The position numbers were made by a program, and so were the translations under genes. From Streptomyces sp. NBC_00425 (lineage in GTDB: Bacteria; Actinomycetota; Actinomycetes; Streptomycetales; Streptomycetaceae): a stretch of DNA of 64,000 nucleotides. The notes under the pieces were generated by a model. It did no database searches and was not told the origin of the DNA. It saw only the letters and a list, made by a program, of their open reading frames with translations. Below, in pieces: positions 44,481 through 53,332 of this stretch. Each line of letters opens with the position of its first letter. Within the stretch, counting starts at the first letter, position 1. The stretch is from contig NZ_CP107928.1 of NCBI RefSeq assembly GCF_036030735.1, positions 1,798,001 to 1,862,000 of the forward strand, written 5' to 3'.

Positions 44481-45140
44481 CAGAGGGAGGCTCCCCCCTG
44501 CACAGTCGCATCGGCGAAGCGCACGGTTCCCTGGCACAGAGGAGATCACCGCTCCGATACCGCTGGATCGAAGCAGTCCGTCCACAGCCCGATCGCCGAC
44601 GACGTCAGCACCGAGTGAACGCTGATGCTGACCATTTGCTGACCGAATCGCGGCCGTCGCACGCCTGACCTGCGAAAACATCCAAACGCTAGATCTTGGA
44701 CTTGAACATGGTACGCAACATCGGGGCACTCCCACAAGTAGGCTCCCTGCCTGCGTTTTTGCAGGTCAAGGGCTGTTTCGACACCCTACAACGACTCACA
44801 TGTCCGGGCAGCTGTCCCCAGGTTTTTCAGGACTCACGCTGACCACTTGCCGACTTTCCTGACGCCTCGTCAGGTGACTGGAGGAGGGCTTCGCCCACTC
44901 TCGCGGACCCCGCCGTGGCGACGGCCCAAGCCTACGCAGCACCCCCCGAAGGACGTCCGTGATCACCGTCACGCGGACGGCCTGGAGGGCAGTCAGGAGC
45001 GAAGGTGCTCGACGGAAGTCAAACCACGCGCCGCCATGGGTCAGCTGGCCCAGGCCCCTCGTGTCCCGCCTCAAAGGAGGAGGCGCCCACAGCTCCATGA
45101 ACTTGAGTGGCCGAAGCAGCGCGGCAACATAGCGGCGGAT
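44481..45140. other. 660-base stretch without a recognisable gene
   Basis: No frame in this stretch looks coding. It contains the tandem GCTGACCATTTGCTGACC at about 44628-44645 and a related CGCTGACCACTTGCC near 44836, plus a small hairpin around CTGCGTTTTTGCAG (44752-44765). It marks the transition into decayed genes; the origin is unknown. Confidence 0.4.
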
Positions 45141-45335
45141 CGCCGGTTAGCCAAGGACCACGCCATCCTGCTGATCACGCACCGCCTCGCCAACGTCGCC
45201 GTCGCCGACCGGATCGTGGCGTTGAACGAAGGGCGGATCGTCCAGGAGGGCACCTACGCCCAGCTCACCCAGCAGCCAGGGCTGTTCCGGACCCTGTGGG
45301 AGCTGCAGCGCCGGATGAGCGGGGACACCCCGTGA
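45141..45335 (+). pseudogene. C-terminal fragment of an ABC-exporter ATP-binding protein
   Basis: About 64 residues (DHAILLITHRLANVAVADRI, EGRIVQEGTYAQL) match the H-loop region and the end of an exporter-type ABC ATPase. Walker A, signature and Walker B are absent, and the frame upstream is non-coding, so only the tail survives. It is followed by remains of a FxLD methyltransferase gene, the arrangement expected from a decayed lanthipeptide cluster. Confidence 0.7.
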
Positions 45336-45446
45336 TCACCGGACCCGCGCCAGGGCCACTGGTCCGCCGGAGCAGAGACACCGGCCCGCTCCCGATGCTC
45401 CCTTCGCACCACGTTCCAACCGCCCGTTCAACCCGGAAGGAGTGCC

Positions 45447-45943
45447 GTGACGACTTCGCCGGCTACTGAAGTCAGCGACGCGAGCGAGCTTCGCCACCAG
45501 CTCGTTGAGCAGCTCCGCGCCGGCAGCCATATCCGCTCCGCCGCAATCGAGCGCGCCTTCCGCGCCGTGGCTGCAGGCCGAGATGCTCGAAGCCGCCCGC
45601 ATCCAGGCCGGCCACCGCGTTCTGGAGATCGGCTCCGGTGGCTACAACGCCGCCCTCCTCGCCCAACTCGTCGGTCCGACCTGTCACGTCACCACCCTCG
45701 ACATCGACCCCGCCGTCACTGACAGGGCCCTTCGCTTCCTGCCTCAGGCCGGGTACGACCACGTGAGCGTGGTCACCGCGGACGCCGAGCACCTGTCCGC
45801 CGGTGTGGTTCCGGACGGCGGCTTCGACGCCATCGTGGTCACCGTCGACACCTGGGACCTGCCCTGGATCGACGCCCTGGCCGAGGGCGGCAGTCTCGTC
45901 GCACCGCTGCGTCTGCACGGCTACCACTGGGCCATCGGACACG
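45447..45943 (+). pseudogene. Internally deleted FxLD-type methyltransferase
   Basis: GTG 45447 has an excellent GGAAGGAG site. The first 38 residues (LRHQLVEQLRAG, SAAIERAFRAV) are normal for the FxLD-system methyltransferase, related to isoaspartate methyltransferases. At about 45568 the frame jumps to one that reads WLQAEMLEAARI, VLEIGSGGYNAALLAQLVGP and HVTTLDIDP, the SAM-binding core. About 50-60 residues between these parts are missing and the frame is broken. Homology ends near 45943, where an aldo/keto reductase end begins. Not functional. Confidence 0.65.
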
Positions 45944-46087
45944 CTCTCGGACGACGTCCTGGACCGGATCGACGCCATCGTGCCGCCCGGCACGGACACG
46001 GGCACACTCGACGTGGCCTACCAGCCGCCGGCCGTCAGCCGGCGGGAAGTGAGGCGTCGGCCGCCGGTCGAACGCGCAGCGGCGTGA
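45944..46087 (+). pseudogene. C-terminal fragment of an aldo/keto reductase
   Basis: The residues LSDDVLDRIDAIVPPGTD, followed by LDVAYQPPAVSRRE, are the usual end of an aldo/keto reductase. The catalytic Asp/Tyr/Lys/His part is missing. It is joined directly to the truncated methyltransferase, marking a deletion or recombination junction. A short, unrecognised frame at 46106-46321 follows. Confidence 0.55.
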
Positions 46088-46325
46088 CATCAGCGTGACG
46101 GCACAGTGCGGTGCTCACCGTGTCAGCCCCGAGAGCCCCAGGTCCACACCGTCTCGGGTGGTGAGCGGGCCGGAGTAGTTCAGGCGTCAGAGCGCTCGCC
46201 CGCCCCCGCCGTGGCGCAATCGCTGGATGCCCTCGAATCCGGGAGCATCGGCTTCGACGCCACCCTGATGCACCTCCTGCGCGCCATGAGGAGCACCCCA
46301 TACCGGAGGCCGCCTGAGTGACGGC

Positions 46326-47564
46326 TCATGGCCACGGCTTCGTACGGCCGGCCGAAGCCTGCCGGAGGTCCGCGCCGGAGTTCACGTGCCGCTCGGTCTC
46401 CTGAGGGCCGTGCCAGTCCAGGCACATCACGGTGGCATCGTCCTCGAGCCGGCCGCCGGCAGCCTCACGGACGGCGGACGTCAACGTCAGCGCCGTCTCC
46501 CGCGGGTGCAGGTCCCGGGTGTGCTCCAGCAGGGCAGGCAGGTCGACCGTCCCCCCATGACGTTCGAGCATGCCGTCGGTGAGCATGAGCAGACGGTCAC
46601 CGGGGCGCAGATCGACGTCCTGAACGCGGTAGGAGTGGCGCGCGGACTCGGACAGCCCGAAGGGTTGGTCCACCAGGCAGATGATCTCCTTCGCGGTCCC
46701 CTCACGCACGCGCAGTGGCCACGGATGGCCGGCGTTGACCAGCTGGGCCCGCCCGGTGGTGAGGTTGACGCGCAACAGCTGCCCGGTGGCGTGCCCCTGG
46801 CCGTGGTCGGCCAGGGCCTGGTCGGCCCGGTGGGCCTGTTCGGCCAGACCGACTCCCGTGCGACGGGCGCCGCGCAGGGCGGCCACCAGGACCGTGGCAG
46901 CCAGCGCGGCGTCGATGTCGTGGCCCATGGGGTCGGTCACCGACACGTGCAGGGTGTCGCGGTCCAGGGTGTAGTCGAAGGTGTCGCCGCTGAGGTCTTC
47001 GGAGGGCTCCATGCTCCCGCAGAGGGTGAACTGCGCGGCCTCGCACGACAGTGACTGGGGCAGCAGCTGGTACTGGATTTCCGCTGCCAGGGTGGGGGGA
47101 CGGGAGCGTTTGCCCCAGGTGTACAGGTCGGTGAAGCGTCCGTTGGCGATCACTATGTAGGCCAGGGCGTGGGCTGCTTCCCTGACCCCTTCGAGGACGT
47201 CCTCACCGGCGGCGGCCGGCAGAAGCACTTCCAGCAGCCCGATCGCGTCCCCCCGGTTGGTGACCGGCACGATCACCCGCTGTCCCTGGCTGCTCTCCTC
47301 CTGGTACAGCCGCTGGGTGCAGACCACCTGCTCGTAGGCGCTGCCGAACATGGGAATCCGCTCCGCTTCCCGCCCGCCCTCGACCGCCCCGGCGGTGGAC
47401 AGCCGCACCACCGTCCTTCCCGTCAGATCGACGATGAGAAAAGAGACCTTCGTGGCCTCGAAACGCCGCAGCAGGTGCTCGGCGACCACATCGACGGCAC
47501 CCACCGGTGCCGCCGTCTCCGCGGCCGTCAGCAGCCGGGGAAGATCACTCTGTCCACTACTCAC
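46326..47564 (-). CDS. GAF-SpoIIE PP2C-type serine phosphatase
   Basis: 412 residues from GTG 47564, preceded by GGAAGGGG; a TTG at 47624 gives a longer alternative. Residues 15-150 are GAF-like (FLIVDLTGRTVVRLS, VIVPVTNRGDAIGLLEV). Residues 190-390 are the SpoIIE phosphatase: GDTFDYTL, VSVTDPMGHDIDAALAA, NAGHPWPLRV, GDRLLMLTDGMLE and EDDATVM. Such enzymes dephosphorylate anti-anti-sigma factors in Streptomyces stress and development switches. The protein seems intact despite the decayed neighbours. Confidence 0.88.
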   Translation of the reverse strand: MSSGQSDLPRLLTAAETAAPVGAVDVVAEHLLRRFEATKVSFLIVDLTGRTVVRLSTAGAVEGGREAERIPMFGSAYEQVVCTQRLYQEESSQGQRVIVPVTNRGDAIGLLEVLLPAAAGEDVLEGVREAAHALAYIVIANGRFTDLYTWGKRSRPPTLAAEIQYQLLPQSLSCEAAQFTLCGSMEPSEDLSGDTFDYTLDRDTLHVSVTDPMGHDIDAALAATVLVAALRGARRTGVGLAEQAHRADQALADHGQGHATGQLLRVNLTTGRAQLVNAGHPWPLRVREGTAKEIICLVDQPFGLSESARHSYRVQDVDLRPGDRLLMLTDGMLERHGGTVDLPALLEHTRDLHPRETALTLTSAVREAAGGRLEDDATVMCLDWHGPQETERHVNSGADLRQASAGRTKPWP

Positions 47565-48004
47565 GGCCGTGGCCCCTTCCACAAGCCCCTCCCCCAGCTT
47601 GGGAGCCCCTACGGTGGGCGTCAAATCTGTGAGCGGTCACGGCAGATCAGGACGCCATGTGGCGCGGAGCTGAATCGGTGAACGTCCGGCGCGTAGATGA
47701 TGCGCGGGAAGGACGGCAACGCACGGCTCACGGAAGACCAGAGCCTGCCGCTGTTCGGCATGGTCACCCCGTCCGGCGCGACCGACCGCGACGCGGCGGA
47801 GGAAGTCCTGTTCTTCGACCGCACCCTCAAGATCGTCAGCCCGCGGACGCGCGCGACCACGAACAGCTCATCCCCCACGCGGCGTCTCATCACACGGGCA
47901 GCCATCACGCTCATGACCGACATCGTGCTGAAAATCGAACCGGTGCGAGCGTGGGCGAGCCGATGCCGAACGGAACGGAGACCCTGTTCGCAGTCATCGA
48001 GTCG
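47565..48004. other. 440-base stretch without a supported gene
   Basis: Short frames here read partly coding-like (47697-47850 has QSLPLFGMVTPSGATDRDA and VLFFDRTLKIVS), but the frame ends in low-quality sequence and I recognise no family. It may be another gene remnant. Confidence 0.35.
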
Positions 48005-48661
48005 TTACGGATGTCCCCCGACGACATCGGCGTGCGGGACACGGCCGCCGCGGACATCTGTCCCTGCCCTCGGCGCGACCCTGGCGCTGGCGCTGACCGC
48101 GCCCCTGCGGTCGCCCCCGGTGCGGTCGATCGGGTACCCGAAGGGGGACATACAGGCCCCGCCTTCGCCCTCCCAGGTGGCTTCCCGGCGGCGGGCGTCG
48201 CGGATGCCGCGCCCGACGGCGGCCTCATTGGCCATGAGGACGCCTGCCGTCAGGGCGCTGCCCGGGATCGCGGCGGCGGCCATCAGCCGGGCCGCGGCTG
48301 CGGGCTCGGTCTCGGGCGGAACTACCAGCAGGTCCCAGCGGCCGACGGTGTAGGAGAGCAGGATGAGCTTGTCGGGGTCCTGTTCGGTGAACCAGCCCAC
48401 GTGCACGGTCTTCCCGGACACGGAAACCGTGTGCGGGATGACGGGCCAGCGGGTGGGGCTCACGGTGACGCGGGTGATGCGCCCCCAGGGTTCTTCCAGG
48501 GCCGCGGCGAGCGGCGGAATCTCGGCTGCAAGGTCGCGGGAGTAGGGCCACCAGGCACCGTCCAGCTGGCCGGCGAGGGTGGTCTTCGGGGTGAGGGACA
48601 AGCGTGCCGGGAGCTCTGCGGCGAGGTCGCGGGGCGCGGTCCGGTCGAGGGTGGTGGTCAT
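48005..48661 (-). CDS. DUF5994 protein
   Basis: 218 residues from ATG 48661. The family pattern is plain: RLSLTPKTTLAGQLDGAWWPYSRDL, WGRITRVTVSPTRWPVIP, VGWFTEQDPDKLILLSY and GRWDLLVVPPET. Residues 1-155 are conserved; the last 50 residues (Arg/Gly-rich) look like read-through into foreign sequence, so the original stop may be lost. Function is unknown; these are small actinomycete proteins often linked with regulators. Confidence 0.75.
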   Translation of the reverse strand: MTTTLDRTAPRDLAAELPARLSLTPKTTLAGQLDGAWWPYSRDLAAEIPPLAAALEEPWGRITRVTVSPTRWPVIPHTVSVSGKTVHVGWFTEQDPDKLILLSYTVGRWDLLVVPPETEPAAAARLMAAAAIPGSALTAGVLMANEAAVGRGIRDARRREATWEGEGGACMSPFGYPIDRTGGDRRGAVSASARVAPRAGTDVRGGRVPHADVVGGHP

Positions 48662-48886
48662 GATGCGAACCTGCCCCCGGGCTGCCCATCGGCAGTTCGG
48701 TTTCTAGGCGATCGCCGGAAATGACACCCGCGTGAAAGCGGGAGCGCGAAGTACTTCCGGTGCTTTCACTGTACGCCTGCTCGATGGGCCGATGTCCGGT
48801 GTGACCAGGTATTTTCCGGCGGAGGCGCTGCGGAGAGCGGCGGTGCGGGCGGCGGGAGTACCGTGAAACGACGGCGAGCTCGCGTA

Positions 48887-48920
48887 CGTAGCAGGTCGGC
48901 ATCGGTGCTGACCTGCTACG
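48887..48920. terminator. 11-bp inverted repeat, terminator-like hairpin
   Basis: CGTAGCAGGTC and GACCTGCTACG are perfectly complementary with a 12-base loop. No intact gene ends right beside it; it lies upstream of the fragment at 48956 and may be left over from a lost gene. Confidence 0.45.
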
Positions 48921-48955
48921 AGGCGTCGCCGCACCCCGTTGACGGGCGGATCCAC

Positions 48956-49120
48956 ATGGCTGACTCCGACCACTTCGCCCTGTTGGTGGTTCCCCCGGAC
49001 ACCACCGCCGACGCCGCCCGCGAAGCAATGGCCCGCGCCGTCCGCGCCGGCGACATCACCGAGGCCGCTCAGATCCTCATCGCCACCACACCCGAACCTG
49101 AAGAGGACCAGGTCGTTGAC
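48956..49120 (+). pseudogene. Start of an unrecognised gene, truncated
   Basis: ATG 48956 opens about 53 residues of normal coding character (FALLVVPPDTTADAAREAMA, ITEAAQILIATTP). From about 49115 the frame runs antisense through the resolvase remnant and becomes Arg/Ser-rich, ending at 49384. I do not recognise the family; the original 3' half appears to have been replaced. Confidence 0.35.
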
Positions 49121-49638
49121 CGGGGAGTTCGCTGGAGGGCGGATGGCGAAACCGGCCGGGCACTGCATACGCCCTGGCCGACGGACGCCACGACCCCGAC
49201 ACAGCCAGTAGCACGCAGGAGAAGGGCTCTACGGCATCCCGGGGGCTGGGCCTGGAGCCTCTCGCGCAGGTCGATCTCCTCACGGGTGAGGGGGTCCTCG
49301 GGCCGACGGATGTGTACGGGCTTGGGCCGCAGCGGCAGGCCGTCGTCGATTGCGACTTCCTCGGCTTCGGCGAGCGCCCGGTAGAGGGAGGCGACCGGGG
49401 GGTTCTTGCCCGCGTTCTTCCCGGTCTTGATGGTGAGCTTCTTCGCGATGTCGGGTAAGGGGACACCCTTGTCCTTGAGTGCGAGGGCGAAGGTGAGCAT
49501 GTCGTCGTCGATGACCTTCGGGCGTCCGCCGTGGTTGCCTGCCTGACGCATGAACGCAACGGCGGCGATCTTCGCCGTTCCGAAGGAGAAGAAGATCAGT
49601 GACAGTGCGACGGCGAGGGTGATGTGTGCGGTGGTCAT
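49069..49638 (-). pseudogene. Chimeric ORF: DoxX start joined to resolvase C-terminus
   Basis: Residues 1-30 (49549-49638) are the first membrane segment of a DoxX-family protein (ITLAVALSLIFFSFGTAKIA). Residues 31-131 (49246-49548) are the DNA-binding end of a serine resolvase: NHGGRPKVIDDDML, LKDKGVPLPDIAKKLTIKTG and ASLYRALAEAEE. The catalytic domain of the resolvase and the rest of DoxX are missing. The frame stays open through the junction, giving a 189-residue chimera, but no sensible function is expected. Confidence 0.6.
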
Positions 49639-49796
49639 GCCGATCGGTCCTGGTGCTCGACGCCCAGGCGGGCGTAGTGGTCGATGAGGTGGGGGGCGTC
49701 CACGGCGGCCAGGTTGACGACCTCCTCGACCGGGGCGCCCTGAAGGATGCGCTTGACGGGGACCTCGAGCTTCTTGCCGGTGCGGGTGTGCGGGAT
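49635..49796 (-). pseudogene. C-terminal fragment of acetoacetyl-CoA synthetase
   Basis: The last 53 residues (IPHTRTGKKLEVPVKRILQG, then PVEEVVNLAAV) match the conserved end of acetoacetyl-CoA synthetase, including the catalytic lysine region TGKKLEVPVK. The rest of the gene is absent: at 49797 the sequence switches to a hydrolase fragment on the other strand. The stop overlaps the DoxX-like start by 4 bases. Confidence 0.6.
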
Positions 49797-50109
49797 GAGA
49801 TGGTCCTCGACGCGTTCCGCTTCGACGGCTCGCTGTACGCGGTCTTCGACACGCTCCAGCATCTGCCCGTCGCCGGCCGGGACGACCTCTTCCGGCAGAC
49901 GGGGGCGCTGGGCATCCCGACGCTGCTGCTGTGGGGCGACCAGGACGAAGTCACGCCCATGGCCCACCTCGAGACAGCGCGTGACTTGCTGAAGCCCCAG
50001 CGCCATCTCGTCATTCCCGAATGCGGCCACATGGCCCCCTTCGAACGGCCCCGCGGCGTCGCCGATCAGATCGTCCCGTTCGTGGCCGCTCGCGGCGAAG
50101 GCTCGACTC
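49797..50109 (+). pseudogene. Truncated duplicate of the alpha/beta hydrolase C-terminus
   Basis: From GAGATGGTCCTCGAC onward, this copy matches the intact hydrolase at 58247-58559 nearly residue for residue (AFRFDGSLYAVFDTLQHLPV, GALGIPTLLLWGDQDEVTPM, ECGHMAPFERP). The N-terminal 195 residues, including the nucleophile serine, are missing. One base is lost near 50097, so the stop is also out of frame. There is a sharp junction at 49796/49797. Confidence 0.85.
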
Positions 50110-50257
50110 GTGAACAACCCGCAGGTCAGCGAAGTCCTGGTCGTCGGTGCGGGCCCTTCGGGCTCCGCCGTGGCGATCGATCTCGTACGGCGAGGACTCG
50201 TCGTACGGATCGTCGACAGATCTCCCCATGCCGTCGACGGCCCTCGCGCCAAAGGCA
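50110..50257 (+). pseudogene. Truncated duplicate of the FAD monooxygenase N-terminus
   Basis: GTG 50110 opens VLVVGAGPSGSAVAIDLVRR and VVRIVDRSPHAVDG, the FAD-binding start of the intact monooxygenase at 58560. Homology stops after the AKG residues at about 50257 and the frame continues as unrelated sequence to 50397. With the preceding hydrolase piece it preserves the gene order of the downstream operon. Confidence 0.85.
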
Positions 50258-50355
50258 TGCGGGACCGCTCGCCGTGCCGTGAAGAATGCCGGAACGGGCG
50301 AGCACCGGCCTGGCGCCGGACGGCGTCCCCGGTGAAGATCGGCCTGCCGGGTTCC

Positions 50356-50361
50356 TATACT
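50356..50361 (+). promoter_or_regulatory. Possible -10 box upstream of the HxlR gene
   Basis: TATACT matches the -10 consensus at 5 of 6 positions; a poor -35 (TGAAGA, 50333-50338) lies 17 bases upstream. It is 42 bases before GTG 50404. Confidence 0.35.
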
Positions 50362-50403
50362 CACCACCGGTACCAGTCGCCTCGACACAACCGATGAGGG
50401 CAT

Positions 50404-50778
50404 GTGACGCTGCCACAATTCCCGGCCTTCGACGTGATGACGGCGACCTGCCCGTCCCGTACCTCGCTCGCCCGCATCGCCAACAAGTGGACGGCCATGG
50501 TGGTGATCGCGCTCAGCGTCGGCCCCCTGCGCTTCGGCGACCTGCGCACCAGCGTCGACGGCATCAGCGCCAAGGTGCTCACCGAGACGCTCCGGGACCT
50601 GGAACGCGACGGGCTCGTCACCCGGCACGTGTACGGCGAGGTCCCGCCCCGGGTCGAATACGAACTGACCGCACTGGGGCGGACCCTGTACACCCCGCTT
50701 CGAGCCATCGCCCTCTGGGCGGAGGAACACTTCACCGAGGTACTCGCCGCACGCGAGAGCTACGACGCCCGCCAGTGA
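50404..50778 (+). CDS. HxlR-family transcriptional regulator
   Basis: 124 residues from GTG 50404. The winged-helix core is typical: a Cys near the start (TCPSRT), LARIANKWTAMVVIALSVGPLRFGDLR, ISAKVLTETLRDLERDGLV, and RVEYELTALGRTL. HxlR proteins often sense aldehydes, quinones or redox state through the Cys. It may once have controlled the duplicated catabolic genes just upstream. Length is normal. Confidence 0.9.
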   Translation: MTLPQFPAFDVMTATCPSRTSLARIANKWTAMVVIALSVGPLRFGDLRTSVDGISAKVLTETLRDLERDGLVTRHVYGEVPPRVEYELTALGRTLYTPLRAIALWAEEHFTEVLAARESYDARQ

Positions 50779-50944
50779 CCGTGACCGGTCGCCGGAGGCG
50801 GCGACCGGCGGGACGTCGTGCCGACGGACCGTACGGCGCGACGCCCTGAACTCACTGCCGCCACGGTGTCCGCCGTCGCGTGCCGAGCCGCGCGACGATC
50901 ACCGCGGTACGGGACGGCTCTCGCCCGCGAAGGGCACGGGTGGC

Positions 50945-51340
50945 TCACTGCCCCCAGAAAGCGTCCTCGGCCACCTGGTCGCCGGAGAACAGCCACATCT
51001 CGACGATCTTGCCGTCCTTGAGGCGCAGGACGTCCACGCCGTCCATGCTCATGGACGCGCCCTCGCGCCGCCCGGCGAAGTGGATCGAGGCGGCCACCGT
51101 GTCGCCGTTGCCCATGAGGGCGTGGATCGTGTCGATGGCGAAGGAGCCCTGACTGGCCTCCATCATCCCGCCGAGCATCGCGAAGACGGCGTCGCGCCCC
51201 CTGTGCTCACCGGAGAACCGGTTGCCGCCCGGCTGATGCCAGACGATGCCCTCGTCCAGAAGCTCGCCCACCTTGACCAGGTCGCCCTTCTGGACGGCCT
51301 GGAAGTACTCACGCGCGATGTCGACGTTCTCGCTGGTCAT
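50945..51340 (-). CDS. SnoaL-like / NTF2-fold protein
   Basis: 131 residues from ATG 51340, preceded by GAGGAG. The NTF2 fold shows as AREYFQAVQKGDLVKVGELLDEGIVWHQPG, a GRDAVFAMLGGM helix, VAASIHFAGR and LRLKDGKIVEMWLFSGDQ. These proteins include polyketide cyclases, hydroxylases and many uncharacterised enzymes. Convergent with the HxlR gene, with 166 bases between them. Confidence 0.85.
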   Translation of the reverse strand: MTSENVDIAREYFQAVQKGDLVKVGELLDEGIVWHQPGGNRFSGEHRGRDAVFAMLGGMMEASQGSFAIDTIHALMGNGDTVAASIHFAGRREGASMSMDGVDVLRLKDGKIVEMWLFSGDQVAEDAFWGQ

Positions 51341-51686
51341 GACAACACTCCTCACGCCTCCGACGTGGAGGCGGTACGACTACCGTTACGGGATGGATGC
51401 GAGCCGCGACGTGCGCGACTCGGGATGGATCAGCGACGCGCGGTCAGGTTTCGGCAGACCTGCCCATGGGGCGTTGCCCCACGATTCACCCTTGGCCTGC
51501 CGGCCCGCCGAGAAGACCCGGACCCTGCGGCGCACACACCCTCGATGCGCCGGCCCTCTCCTTCAGCGAGTTCTCCTGCCGCATCCCCATAGTCACCATC
51601 GGCATCCGGTCACCTCAACGTAACCAATGGGATGACATGATCCACGTCACACAATGTGGCGGGGTCGGTGGTGCGGACGATGGCGC
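51341..51686. other. 346-base stretch without a recognised gene
   Basis: Frames here are Pro/Arg-rich and non-family-like. It separates the SnoaL-like gene from an unknown minus-strand frame. I see no hairpin or promoter to report. Confidence 0.35.
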
Positions 51687-52007
51687 TCATACGGTGCGCG
51701 CCCCTTCCCTGTCATGCTCGGAGAGGTGCTCGAAGGTCTCGTCGGTGACGAACCCGAGCAGGCCGGCGGCGCCGACGGTAAGCGCGGCACGAAAGGGCAC
51801 CCTCCCGTCGTAGAGTGCTGCATCCACTCCCGTATACAGGGGCTTGATGCGGAAGCCCCAGGCAACGCCGATCGCCGGACCGAGCAGTACGGGCGGGTTC
51901 ACGGACGCGCTGATCACCGGCGGACGGATTACCGGGCAGGCGGGATACCGACGGCGGTTCACGGCGGGCGGTTCACCCGCGGGCGGCATCCAGGTGGACG
52001 TGCGCAC
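51687..52007 (-). CDS. Hypothetical protein, possible remnant
   Basis: The open frame is 106 codons. Only about the last 65 residues look coding, with an aliphatic segment VLLGPAIGVAWGF and AALTVGAAGLLGFVTDETFEHL, perhaps one or two membrane segments. The start is uncertain because the first part overlaps the GntR gene's 3' end. I do not recognise the family. Confidence 0.3.
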   Translation of the reverse strand: MRTSTWMPPAGEPPAVNRRRYPACPVIRPPVISASVNPPVLLGPAIGVAWGFRIKPLYTGVDAALYDGRVPFRAALTVGAAGLLGFVTDETFEHLSEHDREGARTV

Positions 52008-52701
52008 CGATCGCGAAGCCCTGACCGGTCAGGCTGTCGATGAGCGCCCGGAGGGTCTGCGCGAGATGGTGCCGGGCAGCCGCCTCCGCCGCCTCCGTGT
52101 CTCCCTGAACGATCGCCTTCAGCATCGCTCGATGCTCCTCCAGGGACGTGAGCATGCGGCGCGGGCCGCTGTGCGAGAGGTGCCGCAGCCGTACGGTCTC
52201 ACTGCGCAGGTCACCGATCGTGCGGGCGAGGTAGGGGTTGCGGCAAGCGGCGACGACGGCCCGGTCGAAGGATTCGGCCACCTCGTAGAACTCCCGGTAG
52301 GACCGCGCCTGCGCGCCGGCGTCCAGCGCCCGGAAGGAGGCGTCGAACTCCTCCAGCCGCTCGAGCAGTTCGCCGAACGGCAGCAGCGCCCGCTCGTCGG
52401 CCGCCCCCGTCGTCGCGGCCGCCGCGGCCGCACGGGGCTCCAGCAGCATCCGGAACTCGAACAGCGCCCGCACCCCGCCCAGCGAGATCGCGGCCACCCG
52501 GGCCACCTCCCCCGGCACGAAGTCCACCAGCCCTTCCCGGGCCAGCCGCCGGATCGCCTCGCGCACCGGCGTCCGCGAGGCACCCAACTCCTCGCCCAGC
52601 TGGACCTCGCCCAGCTTGGCCCCCGGCCGCAGCCGCAGCGACTCGATGTCACTCTTCAGCCGCTCGTAGATCGCCTCGCTCTTACCGGTTGCCCGAGTCA
52701 C
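51973..52701 (-). CDS. GntR-family regulator with FCD domain
   Basis: 242 residues from GTG 52701, with GAGGAG upstream. The winged helix (YERLKSDIESLRLRPGAKL, ELGASRTPVREAIRRLAREGLV) is followed by an FCD helical ligand domain (LFEFRMLLEP, FDRAVVAACRNPYL, LEEHRAMLKAIVQGD, AARHHLAQTL). FCD regulators bind sugar acids or carboxylates. It diverges from the rhamnosidase gene, and its own operator-like palindrome lies 33 bases upstream. Confidence 0.9.
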   Translation of the reverse strand: MTRATGKSEAIYERLKSDIESLRLRPGAKLGEVQLGEELGASRTPVREAIRRLAREGLVDFVPGEVARVAAISLGGVRALFEFRMLLEPRAAAAAATTGAADERALLPFGELLERLEEFDASFRALDAGAQARSYREFYEVAESFDRAVVAACRNPYLARTIGDLRSETVRLRHLSHSGPRRMLTSLEEHRAMLKAIVQGDTEAAEAAARHHLAQTLRALIDSLTGQGFAIGAHVHLDAARG

Positions 52702-52733
52702 GGAACTCCTCGTCTGTCCTGCCGCACACTTTG

Positions 52734-52743
52734 CTGTATACAG
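52734..52743. promoter_or_regulatory. CTGTATACAG palindrome, candidate GntR operator
   Basis: The 10-bp perfect palindrome has the TGTATACA core often bound by GntR/FCD proteins and lies just upstream of the regulator's start. A related CCCGTATACAGG lies at about 51829-51840. Confidence 0.5.
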
Positions 52744-53185
52744 GCTTGCGGGGTCAACCACCCCGTGGTCCACCACCCGGCGAAGCAGCCCGGCCCGCCG
52801 CCGTCCGTTCCGTGGCAGAGCCCCGGACCTCGTGCCGCTCACGGACGGCCCCGGCGCCGGAACGGGAGGAGTGCCGGCGTGCGCCGACAGCTCCTGCCAC
52901 AGCCGTTGACGTCGCCCCGGCCTGCCCGCAGAGGGTGCGCGAACCGTGCGACCAGGGCCGTTGCGGTTGCCGCCCGGTCCGCTGCGCCCCGGGCCGACCG
53001 CTTGGGGAGCCGGCGGGCGGCACCGGCTTCCGATGTCGACCGGCGCCGCCGGCGGCGGGCCGTCGACGGACGCCCGCCCGTCGGTCGTGGAGCCCGGGTG
53101 GAAGACGCCCCGCCGGGATACCTCCTGCACGGGCCTTGACATCAGCTCGAGCGGCCCCAAAGAATTCCCGCTGCAAACACCGGAA

Positions 53186-53197
53186 TGAAACGATTCA
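53186..53197. promoter_or_regulatory. LacI-like operator upstream of the rhamnosidase
   Basis: TGAAACGATTCA has the LacI-family TGAAnCGnTTCA form with one asymmetric base. It lies 136 bases before the rhamnosidase ATG. No LacI gene is in the window. The remainder of 52744-53332 holds no gene. Confidence 0.45.
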
Positions 53198-53332
53198 AAA
53201 CGCGCTTCGCCGAGCTCGGGCTGTCGGAGGCGATCGAGCGGGAGATCCTCGCCTCACGCGCCCTCCCCGCCTCGGTCTCCAGGACGCCTGTCCTCCCCCC
53301 GCCATCACCGCACATCGACAGTAGGAGCCCGC

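Noticed and set aside
47697..47850. Lanthipeptide precursor near the FxLD remnants
   Set aside because: The frame lacks the FxLD leader motif and a Ser/Thr/Cys-rich core.
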